DNA from: IMCC26207 sp044357715 | Lineage (GTDB): Bacteria; Actinomycetota; Acidimicrobiia; Acidimicrobiales; Microtrichaceae | Assembly: GCA_044357715.1 (NCBI GenBank) | Contig: JBIKPA010000010.1 | Span: 1 to 24,849 of the forward strand | Direction: 5' to 3' | DNA: 24,849 nucleotides | Part shown: in pieces, positions 1 through 7,213 of the stretch | Layout: each line of letters opens with the position of its first letter | Position numbering within the stretch: the first letter of the stretch is position 1 | The notes under the pieces: generated by a model | What the model was told of the DNA's origin: nothing | Database searches by the model: none | Seen by the model: the letters and a program-made list of their open reading frames with translations, nothing else | Position numbers and translations under genes: made by a program

Positions 1-121
1 GGCCCTGCTTGAGGACCACCTTCACCATTGTGTTGCTGACGCGATTAGCAATCGCGGAGCCGATGCAGAAGAGAAACTGCAAGAGGCTACAGAGGCAATC
101 AAGCGCCTAGTGAAATCCTGA
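1..121 (+). CDS. CsoR/FrmR-family metal-sensing repressor (C-terminal end)
   Basis: Only the last 39 codons are in the window, read in phase from base 2 and ending at TGA 119-121. The peptide begins ALLEDHLHHCVADAI and ends in a charged helix, EATEAIKRLVKS. This is the typical end of the DUF156 family of four-helix-bundle repressors (CsoR, RcnR, FrmR). The His and Cys four residues apart (HLHHC) match the His61/Cys65 copper ligands known from mycobacterial CsoR. The other ligand, a Cys near the start of helix 2, lies outside the window, so copper cannot be told from nickel or formaldehyde sensing. A 76-base gap separates it from the next gene. The family call is good; the effector is unknown. 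Confidence 0.8.
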   Translation, partial: ALLEDHLHHCVADAISNRGADAEEKLQEATEAIKRLVKS

Positions 122-197
122 TTCAACGCACCGCAGGCAGTCCATGGGGCACAGGTTCTGCTTGGGTCGTACACTTTAAACACAGAAAGGGGTCTTC

Positions 198-764
198 ATG
201 ACTCAGTTGAAACGCTCTATCCAAGCCTTTTTCTTACTGGTTCTTGCAGTAGCGATGTCGCTGTTTACTGCGGTAGCGGTTGGGGCTCAAGATGTTGCGC
301 CAGTCACGACGATCCCCGCGGCAGAGGTGGCTCCGCCTGCGGCACCTGCCCCCGATATGCGCGGTCTGCCCTTCAACTCTGGTTCGGGCCGGCGAGTTGT
401 CTACTCAATGGAGCAACAGCGCGTGTGGTGGGTTGAAGGCGACGGCTCTGTTGTGCATACCTATCTTGTGTCAGGTCGCTATAAGACGCCCGGCGAGGGA
501 ACGTATCGAGTGTTCTCTAAGAGTCGGTACACCACTGCCATCGGCGGAGGTGCCAGCATGCAATGGATGGTGCGCTTTGCCCAAGGCAGCGGTGCCGCAA
601 TCGGGTTCCATTCCATCCCAGTAAACCGCAGGGGCCAACCACTGCAGAGCGAGAATGAACTAGGAAGCTATCGCTCACATGGTTGTGTTCGGCAATCCAA
701 CTGGAATGCCGCACTGTTGTATGAGTGGGCACCTGTCGGCACACAGGTTGTTGTGGTCAAGTAG
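198..764 (+). CDS. Secreted L,D-transpeptidase (YkuD domain)
   Basis: This is a 188-aa protein. It starts with a Sec signal peptide (K5, R6, hydrophobic 11-28, likely cleavage after VGA near residue 30). An Ala/Pro-rich linker (31-55) and a YkuD catalytic domain (about 65-188) follow. The domain carries H138 in GFHSI and the signature SHGCVR with catalytic Cys163 and Arg165. Such enzymes act outside the membrane, where the Cys attacks a tetrapeptide stem to form 3-3 peptidoglycan crosslinks or attach proteins. It is short for a mycobacterial Ldt, which carries Ig-like domains, and closer to single-domain YkuD proteins. The start is supported by AAAGGGG about 6 bases upstream of ATG. The next gene begins 25 bases downstream on the same strand. 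Confidence 0.9.
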   Translation: MTQLKRSIQAFFLLVLAVAMSLFTAVAVGAQDVAPVTTIPAAEVAPPAAPAPDMRGLPFNSGSGRRVVYSMEQQRVWWVEGDGSVVHTYLVSGRYKTPGEGTYRVFSKSRYTTAIGGGASMQWMVRFAQGSGAAIGFHSIPVNRRGQPLQSENELGSYRSHGCVRQSNWNAALLYEWAPVGTQVVVVK

Positions 765-789
765 CCGCAAACTGGTTACGGTTCGGGGC

Positions 790-1578
790 ATGCCTACCGC
801 CGAACTATCAACGCAGATTGATCACCTCTTTCGACTCGACGCAGTAACTGCAATCATCACTGGAGCTTCATCAGGCCTTGGCAGGCGAGCCGCGGGTGTG
901 CTCCACGCAGCAGGTGCGACCGTGGTAGTGAGTGCCCGTCGAGCCGATCGACTTGAGCAGTTGGTTCACGAACTTGGGGATCGCGCTGTGGCCTGTCCGG
1001 GCGACCTTTCTGCAGCGGCTGACCGTGAACGGCTTGTGCAGACTGCTGTTGAGATTTCAGGCAGCGTTGGTGTGTTGGTCAACAACGCCGGTGTAAGCAA
1101 ACCAGTGTCCGCAACAGAGGAGACCCTGGAGCAGTTCGCAAGTGTGATTGATATCAATCTGGTAGCCCCGTTTCACCTGAGCCAGCTAGCGGCTGCACAT
1201 ATGCTCAAAGCAGGTAGCGGCAGCATCATCAACATGGCCTCAATCCTTGGTCTCGTTGCCGCATCACCCATGAAAGACGTCAGCTATTGCGCCTCGAAGG
1301 GTGCGCTCGTGAACATGACTCGGCAACTCGGATGCGAGTGGGGTCGAAAAGGGGTTCGAGTCAACGCAATTGCACCGGGTTGGTTTCCCTCTGAGATGAC
1401 TCAAGCCGAAATGTTTGACGATGCCAATGGCGCTCAGTTTGTTGAACGAAACACCCCTATGGGCCGTGCAGGCAGGCCAGAAGAGCTTGACGGGGCATTG
1501 TTGTATCTAGCGAGCCACGCGTCTAGCTACGTCACTGGGCAGATTCTGGCAGTAGATGGCGGCTGGACTGCTCGATAG
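790..1578 (+). CDS. Short-chain dehydrogenase/reductase (SDR)
   Basis: This is a 262-aa classical SDR, an NAD(P)-dependent oxidoreductase of unknown substrate. Visible motifs are the cofactor glycine motif TGASSGLG (24-31), NNAG (98-101), catalytic Ser151 in NMAS, Tyr166 and Lys170 in YCASK, and the C-terminal block VTGQILAVDGGW that closes many FabG-like enzymes. Arg50/Arg51 after the second beta strand hint at NADP(H) preference, which is inference. I chose ATG 790 because it gives the usual family length and does not overlap the L,D-transpeptidase gene; an in-frame start at 679 would lie inside that gene. The ribosome-binding site is weak. An 18-base inverted repeat begins directly after the stop codon. 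Confidence 0.9.
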   Translation: MPTAELSTQIDHLFRLDAVTAIITGASSGLGRRAAGVLHAAGATVVVSARRADRLEQLVHELGDRAVACPGDLSAAADRERLVQTAVEISGSVGVLVNNAGVSKPVSATEETLEQFASVIDINLVAPFHLSQLAAAHMLKAGSGSIINMASILGLVAASPMKDVSYCASKGALVNMTRQLGCEWGRKGVRVNAIAPGWFPSEMTQAEMFDDANGAQFVERNTPMGRAGRPEELDGALLYLASHASSYVTGQILAVDGGWTAR

Positions 1579-1596
1579 CTGCTGCTAGTACAGCAG
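1579..1596 (+). terminator. Hairpin directly after SDR stop codon
   Basis: A perfect 6-bp stem, CTGCTG (1579-1584) and CAGCAG (1591-1596), with a 6-base loop begins at the base after the TAG of the SDR gene. No T-tract follows, so it does not meet the usual intrinsic-terminator pattern. It may still stabilise the 3' end. The next gene is on the opposite strand. Confidence 0.3.
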
Positions 1597-1657
1597 GCTC
1601 GTTGGGAGCGGAATCAAAAAGCCGTTATGGCGCAGTGTTTGATCCTGGTTCTGAATT

Positions 1658-2143
1658 TCATCCCGCGGCAGGGGAGCCGTCAAAGGGTGCAGGGTCGCCT
1701 GACTTGGGGAAAGTTGGCTTACTCCAAGACATCATTTTGGCAAGGTTGGAGGTAATAACGCGCCAATCCGTTGGTTCCCAGCCTTCGGCTTTGCCGATGA
1801 TGGTGAGATCTCCGCCGATGTGGACGAGGGCGGGAAGCGATTCAAGTTTGAGTGCAGAAACCGCTGTTCGCTCTGGGTCGCAGAAGGTTAGAAACTTTTG
1901 TTCCCACGGACCAAGAAATGCCGAGGTGTCAGACTCGTCTGCAGTGACCAACCATCCGGCACGACAGTCGGCTCCAGCAAACTCTTCCAAGATGCGCCCA
2001 GCGGTCTCTAACAGCACCGAGCTCTCTATGGTGTAGGGGTCGAGCACGACCAACACAAGGTGAAACATCGTCACCTGATCAGCCATGCTGAGGGGCTCGC
2101 CGCCGTGTGGATGAAGAATGAGATCAGTAGGCACCGTGGTCAC
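1658..2143 (-). CDS. Hypothetical protein, possible thioredoxin-like fold
   Basis: This is a protein of up to 161 aa that I do not recognise by name. It has an early hydrophobic strand (FHLVLVVLDPYT, 27-38), a helix, a Cys in DCRAGWLV (C60), a second Cys in FLTFCDPER (C88) and the segment LESLPALVHI (100-109). This strand-helix-strand order and the LP before a strand resemble the cis-proline strand of thioredoxin-fold proteins. There is no CXXC, so a redox role is uncertain. The start is unclear: GTG 2143 is the longest, while ATG 2086 (residue 20) or ATG 2068 (residue 26, with AGGTG just upstream) would start nearer the first strand. The C-terminus is Pro/Gly rich. It faces the eIF-2B-like gene across a palindrome. 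Confidence 0.6.
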   Translation of the reverse strand: MTTVPTDLILHPHGGEPLSMADQVTMFHLVLVVLDPYTIESSVLLETAGRILEEFAGADCRAGWLVTADESDTSAFLGPWEQKFLTFCDPERTAVSALKLESLPALVHIGGDLTIIGKAEGWEPTDWRVITSNLAKMMSWSKPTFPKSGDPAPFDGSPAAG

Positions 2144-2181
2144 GGTGATGAAAGGTAGCGCGCGTGAGCGTTACTTACGAG

Positions 2182-2205
2182 ATTCCTCAAGTCCGATTGA
2201 GTAAT
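2182..2205. promoter_or_regulatory. Imperfect palindrome in divergent promoter region
   Basis: The arms are ATTCCTCAA (2182-2190) and TTGAGTAAT (2197-2205). They are complementary at 8 of 9 positions around a 6-base spacer. The site lies between the divergent genes at 1658-2143 and 2247-3092. Its size and symmetry suit a dimeric helix-turn-helix repressor, but no regulator is encoded alongside, so the operator role is inference. Confidence 0.4.
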
Positions 2206-2246
2206 ACCGGGCTTCAGCATGGATTGATCGGGGCCGAATCTCGCTG

Positions 2247-3092
2247 TTGCTGCATGCCCCAGAGTGCAACAGCGGCTCTACACTGCACCGGGTGCACCCC
2301 ATTGAGCGCCTCCGGTTTGTTGCCCGTTCCCAAGGAGCGCCTGCGGATGTGCTGGTGCAAGAATCGGCGCTTGCGTTGTCGGCATTCAGAGACGACCCTG
2401 CTGGCATGGTTGCTGCATGCCGGCGAATCATTGACCGTCATCTGACCTGCTCTCCACTGTGGTGGCTTTGTGCACGGATGCTCTGTGCGCCCGATGCAAT
2501 GCAAGAGGCGCGCGCAGCCGTAGCCGAGATCGAGTCAGACCCAACTGCAAAATTGCTAGCCCAGGCACTTCCCGCAGATGCATCTGTGGTGATTATTGGA
2601 TGGCCGGAACAAGCGGTGGGTGCTTTGCGCCGCAGAGGGGACTTAGAGGTCTTCATCGTTGATGTTGAGGGCGAGTCGGATGAGGCTGTGCGGCAACTTG
2701 AGAGGATTGACGTTGTTGCAACAGCGGTGCCTGCGCGCAATGCGGCCGCGGCTGTGGCCTTGGCCGATGTAGTGATCTTGGACTGTTTTGCTCTTGGGCC
2801 CGAGAAACTGCTTGCGCCTGCTGGCTCGCTCGCGGCGGCTGCTGTTGCCTCCCATCTCGGTGTCGAGGTCTGGGCGCTGGCAGGAGCGGGAAGGATGCTG
2901 CCAGCTAGCATGTTTGACGCACTTGTGAGTCGCTGGTCTGCTTCGGTTGAACCACTCGGCACGACTGCCGAAATTGTGCCGCATGAACTTGTGACCTCAT
3001 GCGCTTGCGTAGGCGGCGTAGGCGCCATCTCTGAGAGCCTGAAGGCTACCGACTGCCCCGTTGCACCAGAACTCTTTCGCTTAGCGGGCTGA
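2247..3092 (+). CDS. eIF-2B-like / Rossmann-type hypothetical protein
   Basis: This is a 281-aa soluble protein. The N-terminal part is helical (HPIERLRFVARSQGAP, then DPAGMVAACRRIIDRH and SPLWWLCARML). The C-terminal part alternates strands and helices: SVVIIGWP (113-120), EVFIVDVEG (134-142), DVVATAVPARNAAAAV (155-170), ADVVILDCFALGPEKLLAPAG (about 173-193), GVEVWALAGAGRMLP (205-219). The repeated pattern of a strand, an acidic residue, then GxxxLAPAGSLAAA resembles the C-terminal lobe of the eIF-2B/methylthioribose-phosphate isomerase superfamily. This is a fold-level impression and I would not assign a reaction. The TTG at 2247 is uncertain; GTG 2292 (residue 16) would begin exactly at HPIERL and may be the true start. 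Confidence 0.6.
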   Translation: MLHAPECNSGSTLHRVHPIERLRFVARSQGAPADVLVQESALALSAFRDDPAGMVAACRRIIDRHLTCSPLWWLCARMLCAPDAMQEARAAVAEIESDPTAKLLAQALPADASVVIIGWPEQAVGALRRRGDLEVFIVDVEGESDEAVRQLERIDVVATAVPARNAAAAVALADVVILDCFALGPEKLLAPAGSLAAAAVASHLGVEVWALAGAGRMLPASMFDALVSRWSASVEPLGTTAEIVPHELVTSCACVGGVGAISESLKATDCPVAPELFRLAG

Positions 3093-3111
3093 CCGAAAGC
3101 GACCCGTCGAC

Positions 3112-3129
3112 GCAGACGAGCGAGTCTGC
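3112..3129. other. Perfect inverted repeat before alpha-galactosidase gene
   Basis: GCAGAC (3112-3117) and GTCTGC (3124-3129) form a perfect 6-bp stem around a 6-base spacer, 18 bases before the start of the alpha-galactosidase gene. It could be an operator for sugar control or a weak hairpin between the two genes. No T-tract follows. Confidence 0.3.
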
Positions 3130-3147
3130 TGGGGCTATCGTCACGAG

Positions 3148-4833
3148 ATGCAGTTAACCAAGCATCATCAGGTGATCTCGGCTGCCGAGGGGGCCCGTCT
3201 TGAGGTGTCTTTGCACCGTAGCGATGCAGGCTTTACCTGGTCGGTCACGAACCAAAGTGATTTTCCCGCAGAGGTTCGATCGATCTCAGAGGTCTATCTG
3301 CTGACGCAGGTTGAGGGCGAACTGGCAATGTTTCGTAATGGCTATCAGTCATGGAGTCAAAGCAATGTCGCCAAGCCGGGGCTAGATGTTGATCCCTCTA
3401 CGGTCAGCACCGTTGAGATGGTCACGATGACTCAGCATGCGGATCAACGCCGCACGCGTGATGCTCAACTCCGCTCCGAGATGGTGACGGTGATGAGCGA
3501 CAATCAGGAGTCACTGCTGATTGGGTTTTTGGGTGGGCACCTGCACGATGGCACCATTCGTGTTGATCAGGTGGGGTCAGATTTTGAGCTATCCGTTGAG
3601 GCCTTTTTGGGGTCCGTGGAACTCATGCCAGGTGAAACCAGAGCGCTCCACGAGGTGGTGATTCGCTCGGTGAGTGATCCCATAGCAGGACTTGATGCAT
3701 GGGCGAGTGACGTCGGCAAGGGTTCGAAGGCTCGAGTTCAAGCCGAGTTTCAAGTGGGGTGGTGCTCTTGGTACCACTACTTTGATCAGGTAACAGAGCA
3801 AGACCTTTTGAAGAATCTAGAGCTTGCTGCCGACTGGCCATTTGACGTGGTGCAACTCGATGATGGTTTTCAATCAGAGATTGGGGATTGGCTAGTCACG
3901 AATGAAAAGTTTCCTTCTGGGCTCAAGGGAATTGCCGACTCAATAGCGGCAGCAGGTTTTCGGCCCGGTCTGTGGATTGCGCCCTTTGGGGTTTCACTCA
4001 ATTCAAGACTCGCCCATGAGCACCCAGAGTGGATTGCCAAGGACTTCTCGGGTGAACCGCTCATTGGTATGTTCGGTCCGCACTGGGGTGGATTTGTTCA
4101 CACACTCGACGTAACAAACCCAGAAGTGCTCGAGCACCTCGAGTCGCTAGCTCGAGAATTGGTCCAACTTGGCTTTAGCTACCTCAAATTGGACTTCACT
4201 TACTCTCCGGGTTTTGACGGCATCTGGGCGGATCGCAGTATGACCCCAGCGCAACGCGTACGAGCAGGCTTTGACGCCATACGTCGCGGTGCCGGCGAAG
4301 ACGCCTTTATTTTGGGTTGTGGGGCCCCGCTCGGCGCTTGTATCGGCGTAGTGGATGGCATGAGAATTGGATCTGATGTGGCCCCGTTTTGGGCACCAAA
4401 GCCGGAGTTGTGGCCCTATGTGGGGTACGAGCAAACCATTCCATCCACCAAGAACGCTTGGCGCAACACGCTTACCCGTGCTCATCAACACAGACGCCTT
4501 TGGCTCAATGACCCTGATTGCGTCATGCTGCGCACATCTGATACCGAACTCACGCCTGAACAGGTGCGCGCTTGGGCGCTCGCAGTGGGAGCAAGCGGGG
4601 GAATGGTGTTGGTCTCTGATGACCTTTCGCTTCTTCATGAAGAGTCAAAATTGCTTCTGAGAGAAGTAATCGAACTCGGCCAGCGAAGTGATGCCGCCTC
4701 TCGGAGCGGGACTGCCCCAATGTGTACCGATCTGATGCAAGAGTTCACTCCGCGTCATCTTGAGTTCGCGGGTTTGCGCCTAGTAGGTGATCCAGAGCTT
4801 GGCTCTGCACGCATTGAAGCAGTTGACAGCTAA
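3148..4833 (+). CDS. galA: Alpha-galactosidase, glycoside hydrolase family 36
   Basis: This is a 561-aa cytoplasmic enzyme without a signal peptide, expected to remove terminal alpha-1,6-galactose from melibiose- or raffinose-type sugars with retention. An N-terminal beta-sandwich (about 1-195) is followed by a TIM barrel. The barrel opens with GWCSWYHYF (204-212) and carries the substrate-binding QLDDGFQ (236-242), the nucleophile Asp349 in YLKLDF and the acid/base Asp410 in MRIGSDVAPFW. The length and motifs match the small bacterial GH36 type exemplified by Thermotoga GalA (about 550 aa). No clear ribosome-binding site precedes ATG 3148. The stop codon TAA directly abuts the ATG of the glycosyltransferase gene, so the two are almost certainly co-translated. 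The natural substrate could also be another alpha-galactoside or glycolipid. Confidence 0.9.
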   Translation: MQLTKHHQVISAAEGARLEVSLHRSDAGFTWSVTNQSDFPAEVRSISEVYLLTQVEGELAMFRNGYQSWSQSNVAKPGLDVDPSTVSTVEMVTMTQHADQRRTRDAQLRSEMVTVMSDNQESLLIGFLGGHLHDGTIRVDQVGSDFELSVEAFLGSVELMPGETRALHEVVIRSVSDPIAGLDAWASDVGKGSKARVQAEFQVGWCSWYHYFDQVTEQDLLKNLELAADWPFDVVQLDDGFQSEIGDWLVTNEKFPSGLKGIADSIAAAGFRPGLWIAPFGVSLNSRLAHEHPEWIAKDFSGEPLIGMFGPHWGGFVHTLDVTNPEVLEHLESLARELVQLGFSYLKLDFTYSPGFDGIWADRSMTPAQRVRAGFDAIRRGAGEDAFILGCGAPLGACIGVVDGMRIGSDVAPFWAPKPELWPYVGYEQTIPSTKNAWRNTLTRAHQHRRLWLNDPDCVMLRTSDTELTPEQVRAWALAVGASGGMVLVSDDLSLLHEESKLLLREVIELGQRSDAASRSGTAPMCTDLMQEFTPRHLEFAGLRLVGDPELGSARIEAVDS

Positions 4834-5970
4834 ATGCGCGTTCTCGTTGTTACCAATGACCTGCCGCCAAGACTTGGTGGGATTCAGAACTATGTCGATC
4901 AACTCTGTCGTGGGCTTGTCTCCGCTGGTGATGAGGTCACGGTTTATGCCTCGACCTTTGCCGGAGATGCCGTCTGGGATGAGGCCGCACCTTTCCATGT
5001 AGTACGTGATCGGGCCTCGGTTTTGCTGCCAACGCCACGGGTACTTCGCCAGACGTTGCTGCTCATCGAGCGCACTCAGGCCGAGGTGGTGGTCTTTGGG
5101 GCGGCTTTTCCGCTAGCGCTGATGGGCCCACGCCTCAAGAGGAAATCAGGGCGACCCTACATTGCGTTTACTCATGGACTAGAAGTGTCTGCAGTTCGCG
5201 CCCCAGGTGGTGCTTCGGTGTTGCGCAGAATTGGTCGATCTGCATCGGCCATCACGTTTGTCTCGAAGTTCTGTGATGACTCCCTGCGTTCGGCGTTTGG
5301 GGCAGGGCCAGAGTATGCATTGTTGGCCCCTGCAGTTGACCCAAAGACGTTTCATCTTGCAGTGGATGGCACCCAAATCCGTGACAGGCATGGGTTGGGT
5401 ACTGCACCCGTAGTGGTCTGCGTGTCTCGACTGGTTCAACGCAAGGGTCAGGATCAACTCATCATGGCCCTGAGTGAAGTTCGCAAGCATGTGGCCGAGA
5501 CTCAGCTCTTGATCGTCGGGGGTGGACCCTACGAGGCTGAGCTTCGAAAGCTGGCAGCGGACCAGGGCGTTGAGCAGCACGTGGTATTTGCAGGAGCAGC
5601 AACAGAGGATGAGCTTCCCGCCCATTATGCGGCGGGCGACGTGTTTGCCATGCCTTGCCGCGAGCGTAAACGCGGCCTAGAAGTTGAGGCTTTTGGAATT
5701 GTCTTTATTCAAGCGCAAGCAGTTGGCCGCCCAGTCTTAGCAGGCAATATTGGCGGTGTTCCTTCGGCGCTGAGCGCAAACAAGACCGGCCTGCTTGTTA
5801 ATGGCAGCGACTCTGCGCAGGTTACCGAGGCGCTCATAACGCTTCTGAAAGATACGGACACTCGAACACGAATGGGTGCCGAAGCGGCAGAGTTTGTGCG
5901 AACTGGTTTTACTTGGGAGGGCCGAACCAACGAGTTGCGGGCGCTGTTGTCGCGAGCAGTTGGCACGTAG
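4834..5970 (+). CDS. pimB: GT4 glycosyltransferase, PimB'-like mannosyltransferase
   Basis: This is a 378-aa GT-B enzyme. Its closest remembered relative is mycobacterial/corynebacterial PimB', which transfers mannose from GDP-mannose to phosphatidylinositol monomannoside at the inner membrane. Shared blocks are VTNDLPPRLGGIQNY (6-20), FGAAFPLAL (88-96), THGLEV (113-118), VSRLVQRKGQD (197-207, with Arg199 and Lys204), IVGGGPYEAELRKLA, DELPAHYAAGDVFAMPCRER and GLEVEAFGIVFI. The EX7E motif is altered: Glu285 is present but the second position is Gln293. It starts at ATG 4834, immediately after the alpha-galactosidase stop. The pairing with a galactosidase is unusual, so a different glycan acceptor is possible. 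The family is sure, the exact donor and acceptor are not. Confidence 0.8.
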   Translation: MRVLVVTNDLPPRLGGIQNYVDQLCRGLVSAGDEVTVYASTFAGDAVWDEAAPFHVVRDRASVLLPTPRVLRQTLLLIERTQAEVVVFGAAFPLALMGPRLKRKSGRPYIAFTHGLEVSAVRAPGGASVLRRIGRSASAITFVSKFCDDSLRSAFGAGPEYALLAPAVDPKTFHLAVDGTQIRDRHGLGTAPVVVCVSRLVQRKGQDQLIMALSEVRKHVAETQLLIVGGGPYEAELRKLAADQGVEQHVVFAGAATEDELPAHYAAGDVFAMPCRERKRGLEVEAFGIVFIQAQAVGRPVLAGNIGGVPSALSANKTGLLVNGSDSAQVTEALITLLKDTDTRTRMGAEAAEFVRTGFTWEGRTNELRALLSRAVGT

Positions 5971-5972
5971 AG

Positions 5973-5987
5973 ACCACACTGGTTTTT
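5973..5987 (+). terminator. Weak hairpin plus T-run after the glycosyltransferase gene
   Basis: ACCA (5973-5976) and TGGT (5980-5983) form a 4-bp stem with loop CAC, and the run of five T spans 5983-5987. It lies just 3' of the glycosyltransferase stop codon in the 41-base gap before the convergent epoxide-hydrolase-like gene. The stem is too short for confidence. Confidence 0.25.
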
Positions 5988-6011
5988 AAAGCCCGATTTC
6001 CTACAAAGCGT

Positions 6012-7055
6012 TCAGGGTCCAAAGCGTCGAGTGAGCCAGTCAACGACTAGCGCATTGACCTGATCGGGGAACTCCTCGTGTACCCAATGACCAGCCTTGG
6101 GTACCGTGTGCATTTCTAGGTCGGAACACAGCGCCGGCATCCCCGAAGCCAATTCCGGAGGCAGCGCTGGGTCCCATTCGGCACAGATCATCAAGGCGGG
6201 CAGGTCGATGGCCTGAGTTCCTACAGCCGGGTAGTTCTGCAGGTTTGCATCGATGTTTCGATACCAGTTCACCGGGCCCCGAAAGCCGGTTCGGTCAAAG
6301 GTCGATGCATAGAATTCAAGGTCATCTTCGGTGAGTACCGAGGGTGCGACGAAAGGCAGTCCCTCAAGGTCAATAAAGGGATTGAAGTTGAAGCCGCTCT
6401 CTCGTGCTACCCCAAGATCGGCTAGGACCTTTGGGTCAACCCCTTGTACCGAGAGCTTTTCAAACAACAATCTTGCCCTTGAGTCCAGTACAGATTCTGC
6501 AACTCCTGGTTCTTGAAACCACATCATGTACATCTGCTCTGGGTCTTCCCCGAACATCATTTTTAGAAAGTCCATTGATGGGAAGGGGGTGTACGGGGTG
6601 CAGACTCCAACAACTCCGGCGCATCGTTGAGGGAAAAGCACTGGCATTCCCCAGGCCACAAAGCCACCCCAATCATGGCCCACAAAAACTGCGGTTTCTA
6701 TCTCAAGCGCATCAAGAAGTTCGGCCAAATCACCGCAGAGTTGACCGAGGCCGTAGGCCTCAGCCGCAGTGGGGGCAGATGAGTTGCCATAGCCCCGCTG
6801 GTCCGGAGCTACAGCGCGAAACCCTGCAGCAGAAACCGGGGCCAGTTGGTGTCGCCAAGAGTACGCAAGGTCGGGAAACCCATGGCAGAACACAACCGTA
6901 GGAGGTGGACCATCTGTGGCTGCTCTACGGGTCGCTTGGTCCTGCGCTGCGGCGGGGAGTTGGTGCACTGAGAGGGATACCTCAGCAGGCGCAGTTCCTG
7001 GGGGCTGCATCTGACCCGAGAGTTTGATCATCTGTGCAGGTGGAAACGCTTCCAT
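6012..7055 (-). CDS. Alpha/beta hydrolase, epoxide-hydrolase-like
   Basis: This is a 347-aa cytoplasmic alpha/beta-hydrolase. It shows the oxyanion motif HGFP (58-61), nucleophile Asp128 in GHDWGG, acid Asp295 in AEWDPALP and catalytic His323 in AGHWVHEE. A Tyr in the lid region (NWYRN, Tyr265) fits the epoxide-polarising tyrosines. An Asp nucleophile within HDWGG together with a lid tyrosine points to soluble epoxide hydrolases of the EphA type, or less likely haloalkane dehalogenases. Substrates would be epoxides opened to diols. The first 50 residues are Ala/Pro rich and probably not part of the fold. ATG 7055 has GGAG only two bases upstream, which is close; ATG 7031 or 7010 are alternatives. 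It converges with the glycosyltransferase gene. Confidence 0.85.
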   Translation of the reverse strand: MEAFPPAQMIKLSGQMQPPGTAPAEVSLSVHQLPAAAQDQATRRAATDGPPPTVVFCHGFPDLAYSWRHQLAPVSAAGFRAVAPDQRGYGNSSAPTAAEAYGLGQLCGDLAELLDALEIETAVFVGHDWGGFVAWGMPVLFPQRCAGVVGVCTPYTPFPSMDFLKMMFGEDPEQMYMMWFQEPGVAESVLDSRARLLFEKLSVQGVDPKVLADLGVARESGFNFNPFIDLEGLPFVAPSVLTEDDLEFYASTFDRTGFRGPVNWYRNIDANLQNYPAVGTQAIDLPALMICAEWDPALPPELASGMPALCSDLEMHTVPKAGHWVHEEFPDQVNALVVDWLTRRFGP

Positions 7056-7107
7056 TTCTCCAAGTTAGTTCCGGGCGGAGCAATACGTGGGCTCTGTCAT
7101 TTCTGCG

Positions 7108-7136
7108 TTGAAAAATCCCTTTTCATGATTGAAAAT
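7108..7136 (+). promoter_or_regulatory. Possible promoter for the pentapeptide-repeat gene
   Basis: In an AT-rich part of the 158-base divergent gap, TTGAAA (7108-7113, five of six to the -35 consensus) is 17 bases from GAAAAT (7131-7136, four of six to the -10 consensus). A second TTGAAA lies at 7129-7134. Transcription would start near 7143 and leave a leader of about 70 bases. This is by eye only. Confidence 0.3.
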
Positions 7137-7148
7137 ACTTTGGATTGT

Positions 7149-7167
7149 TTATCCACTTTTATCCGTT
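7149..7167 (+). repeat. Two DnaA-box-like direct repeats one helical turn apart
   Basis: TTATCCACT (7149-7157) matches the DnaA box TTATCCACA at eight of nine positions. TTATCCGTT (7159-7167) shares its first six bases and begins ten bases later. They lie in the leader or promoter of the pentapeptide-repeat gene. Whether DnaA or another factor binds is unknown. Confidence 0.3.
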
Positions 7168-7213
7168 TACCGTCGAAGAGTCGCTGTCCGGTGACCGAAA
7201 AAGGCGGAAACGT

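Noticed and set aside
1602..2036. Plus-strand reading frame of 144 codons opposite the thioredoxin-like gene.
   Set aside because: It has Ser-rich, featureless translation and no ribosome-binding site; the minus-strand frame shows plausible strands and helices.
2438..3028. Long minus-strand reading frame of 196 codons opposite the eIF-2B-like gene.
   Set aside because: Its composition (Ser/Thr/Ala rich, no motif) is that of an antisense shadow, and the plus-strand frame has a coherent strand-helix pattern.
3074..3099. Inverted repeat CTTTCG/CGAAAG around the stop codon of the eIF-2B-like gene as a terminator.
   Set aside because: The loop is 14 bases, the stem is 6 bp and no T-tract follows; the inverted repeat at 3112-3129 is the better candidate in this gap.
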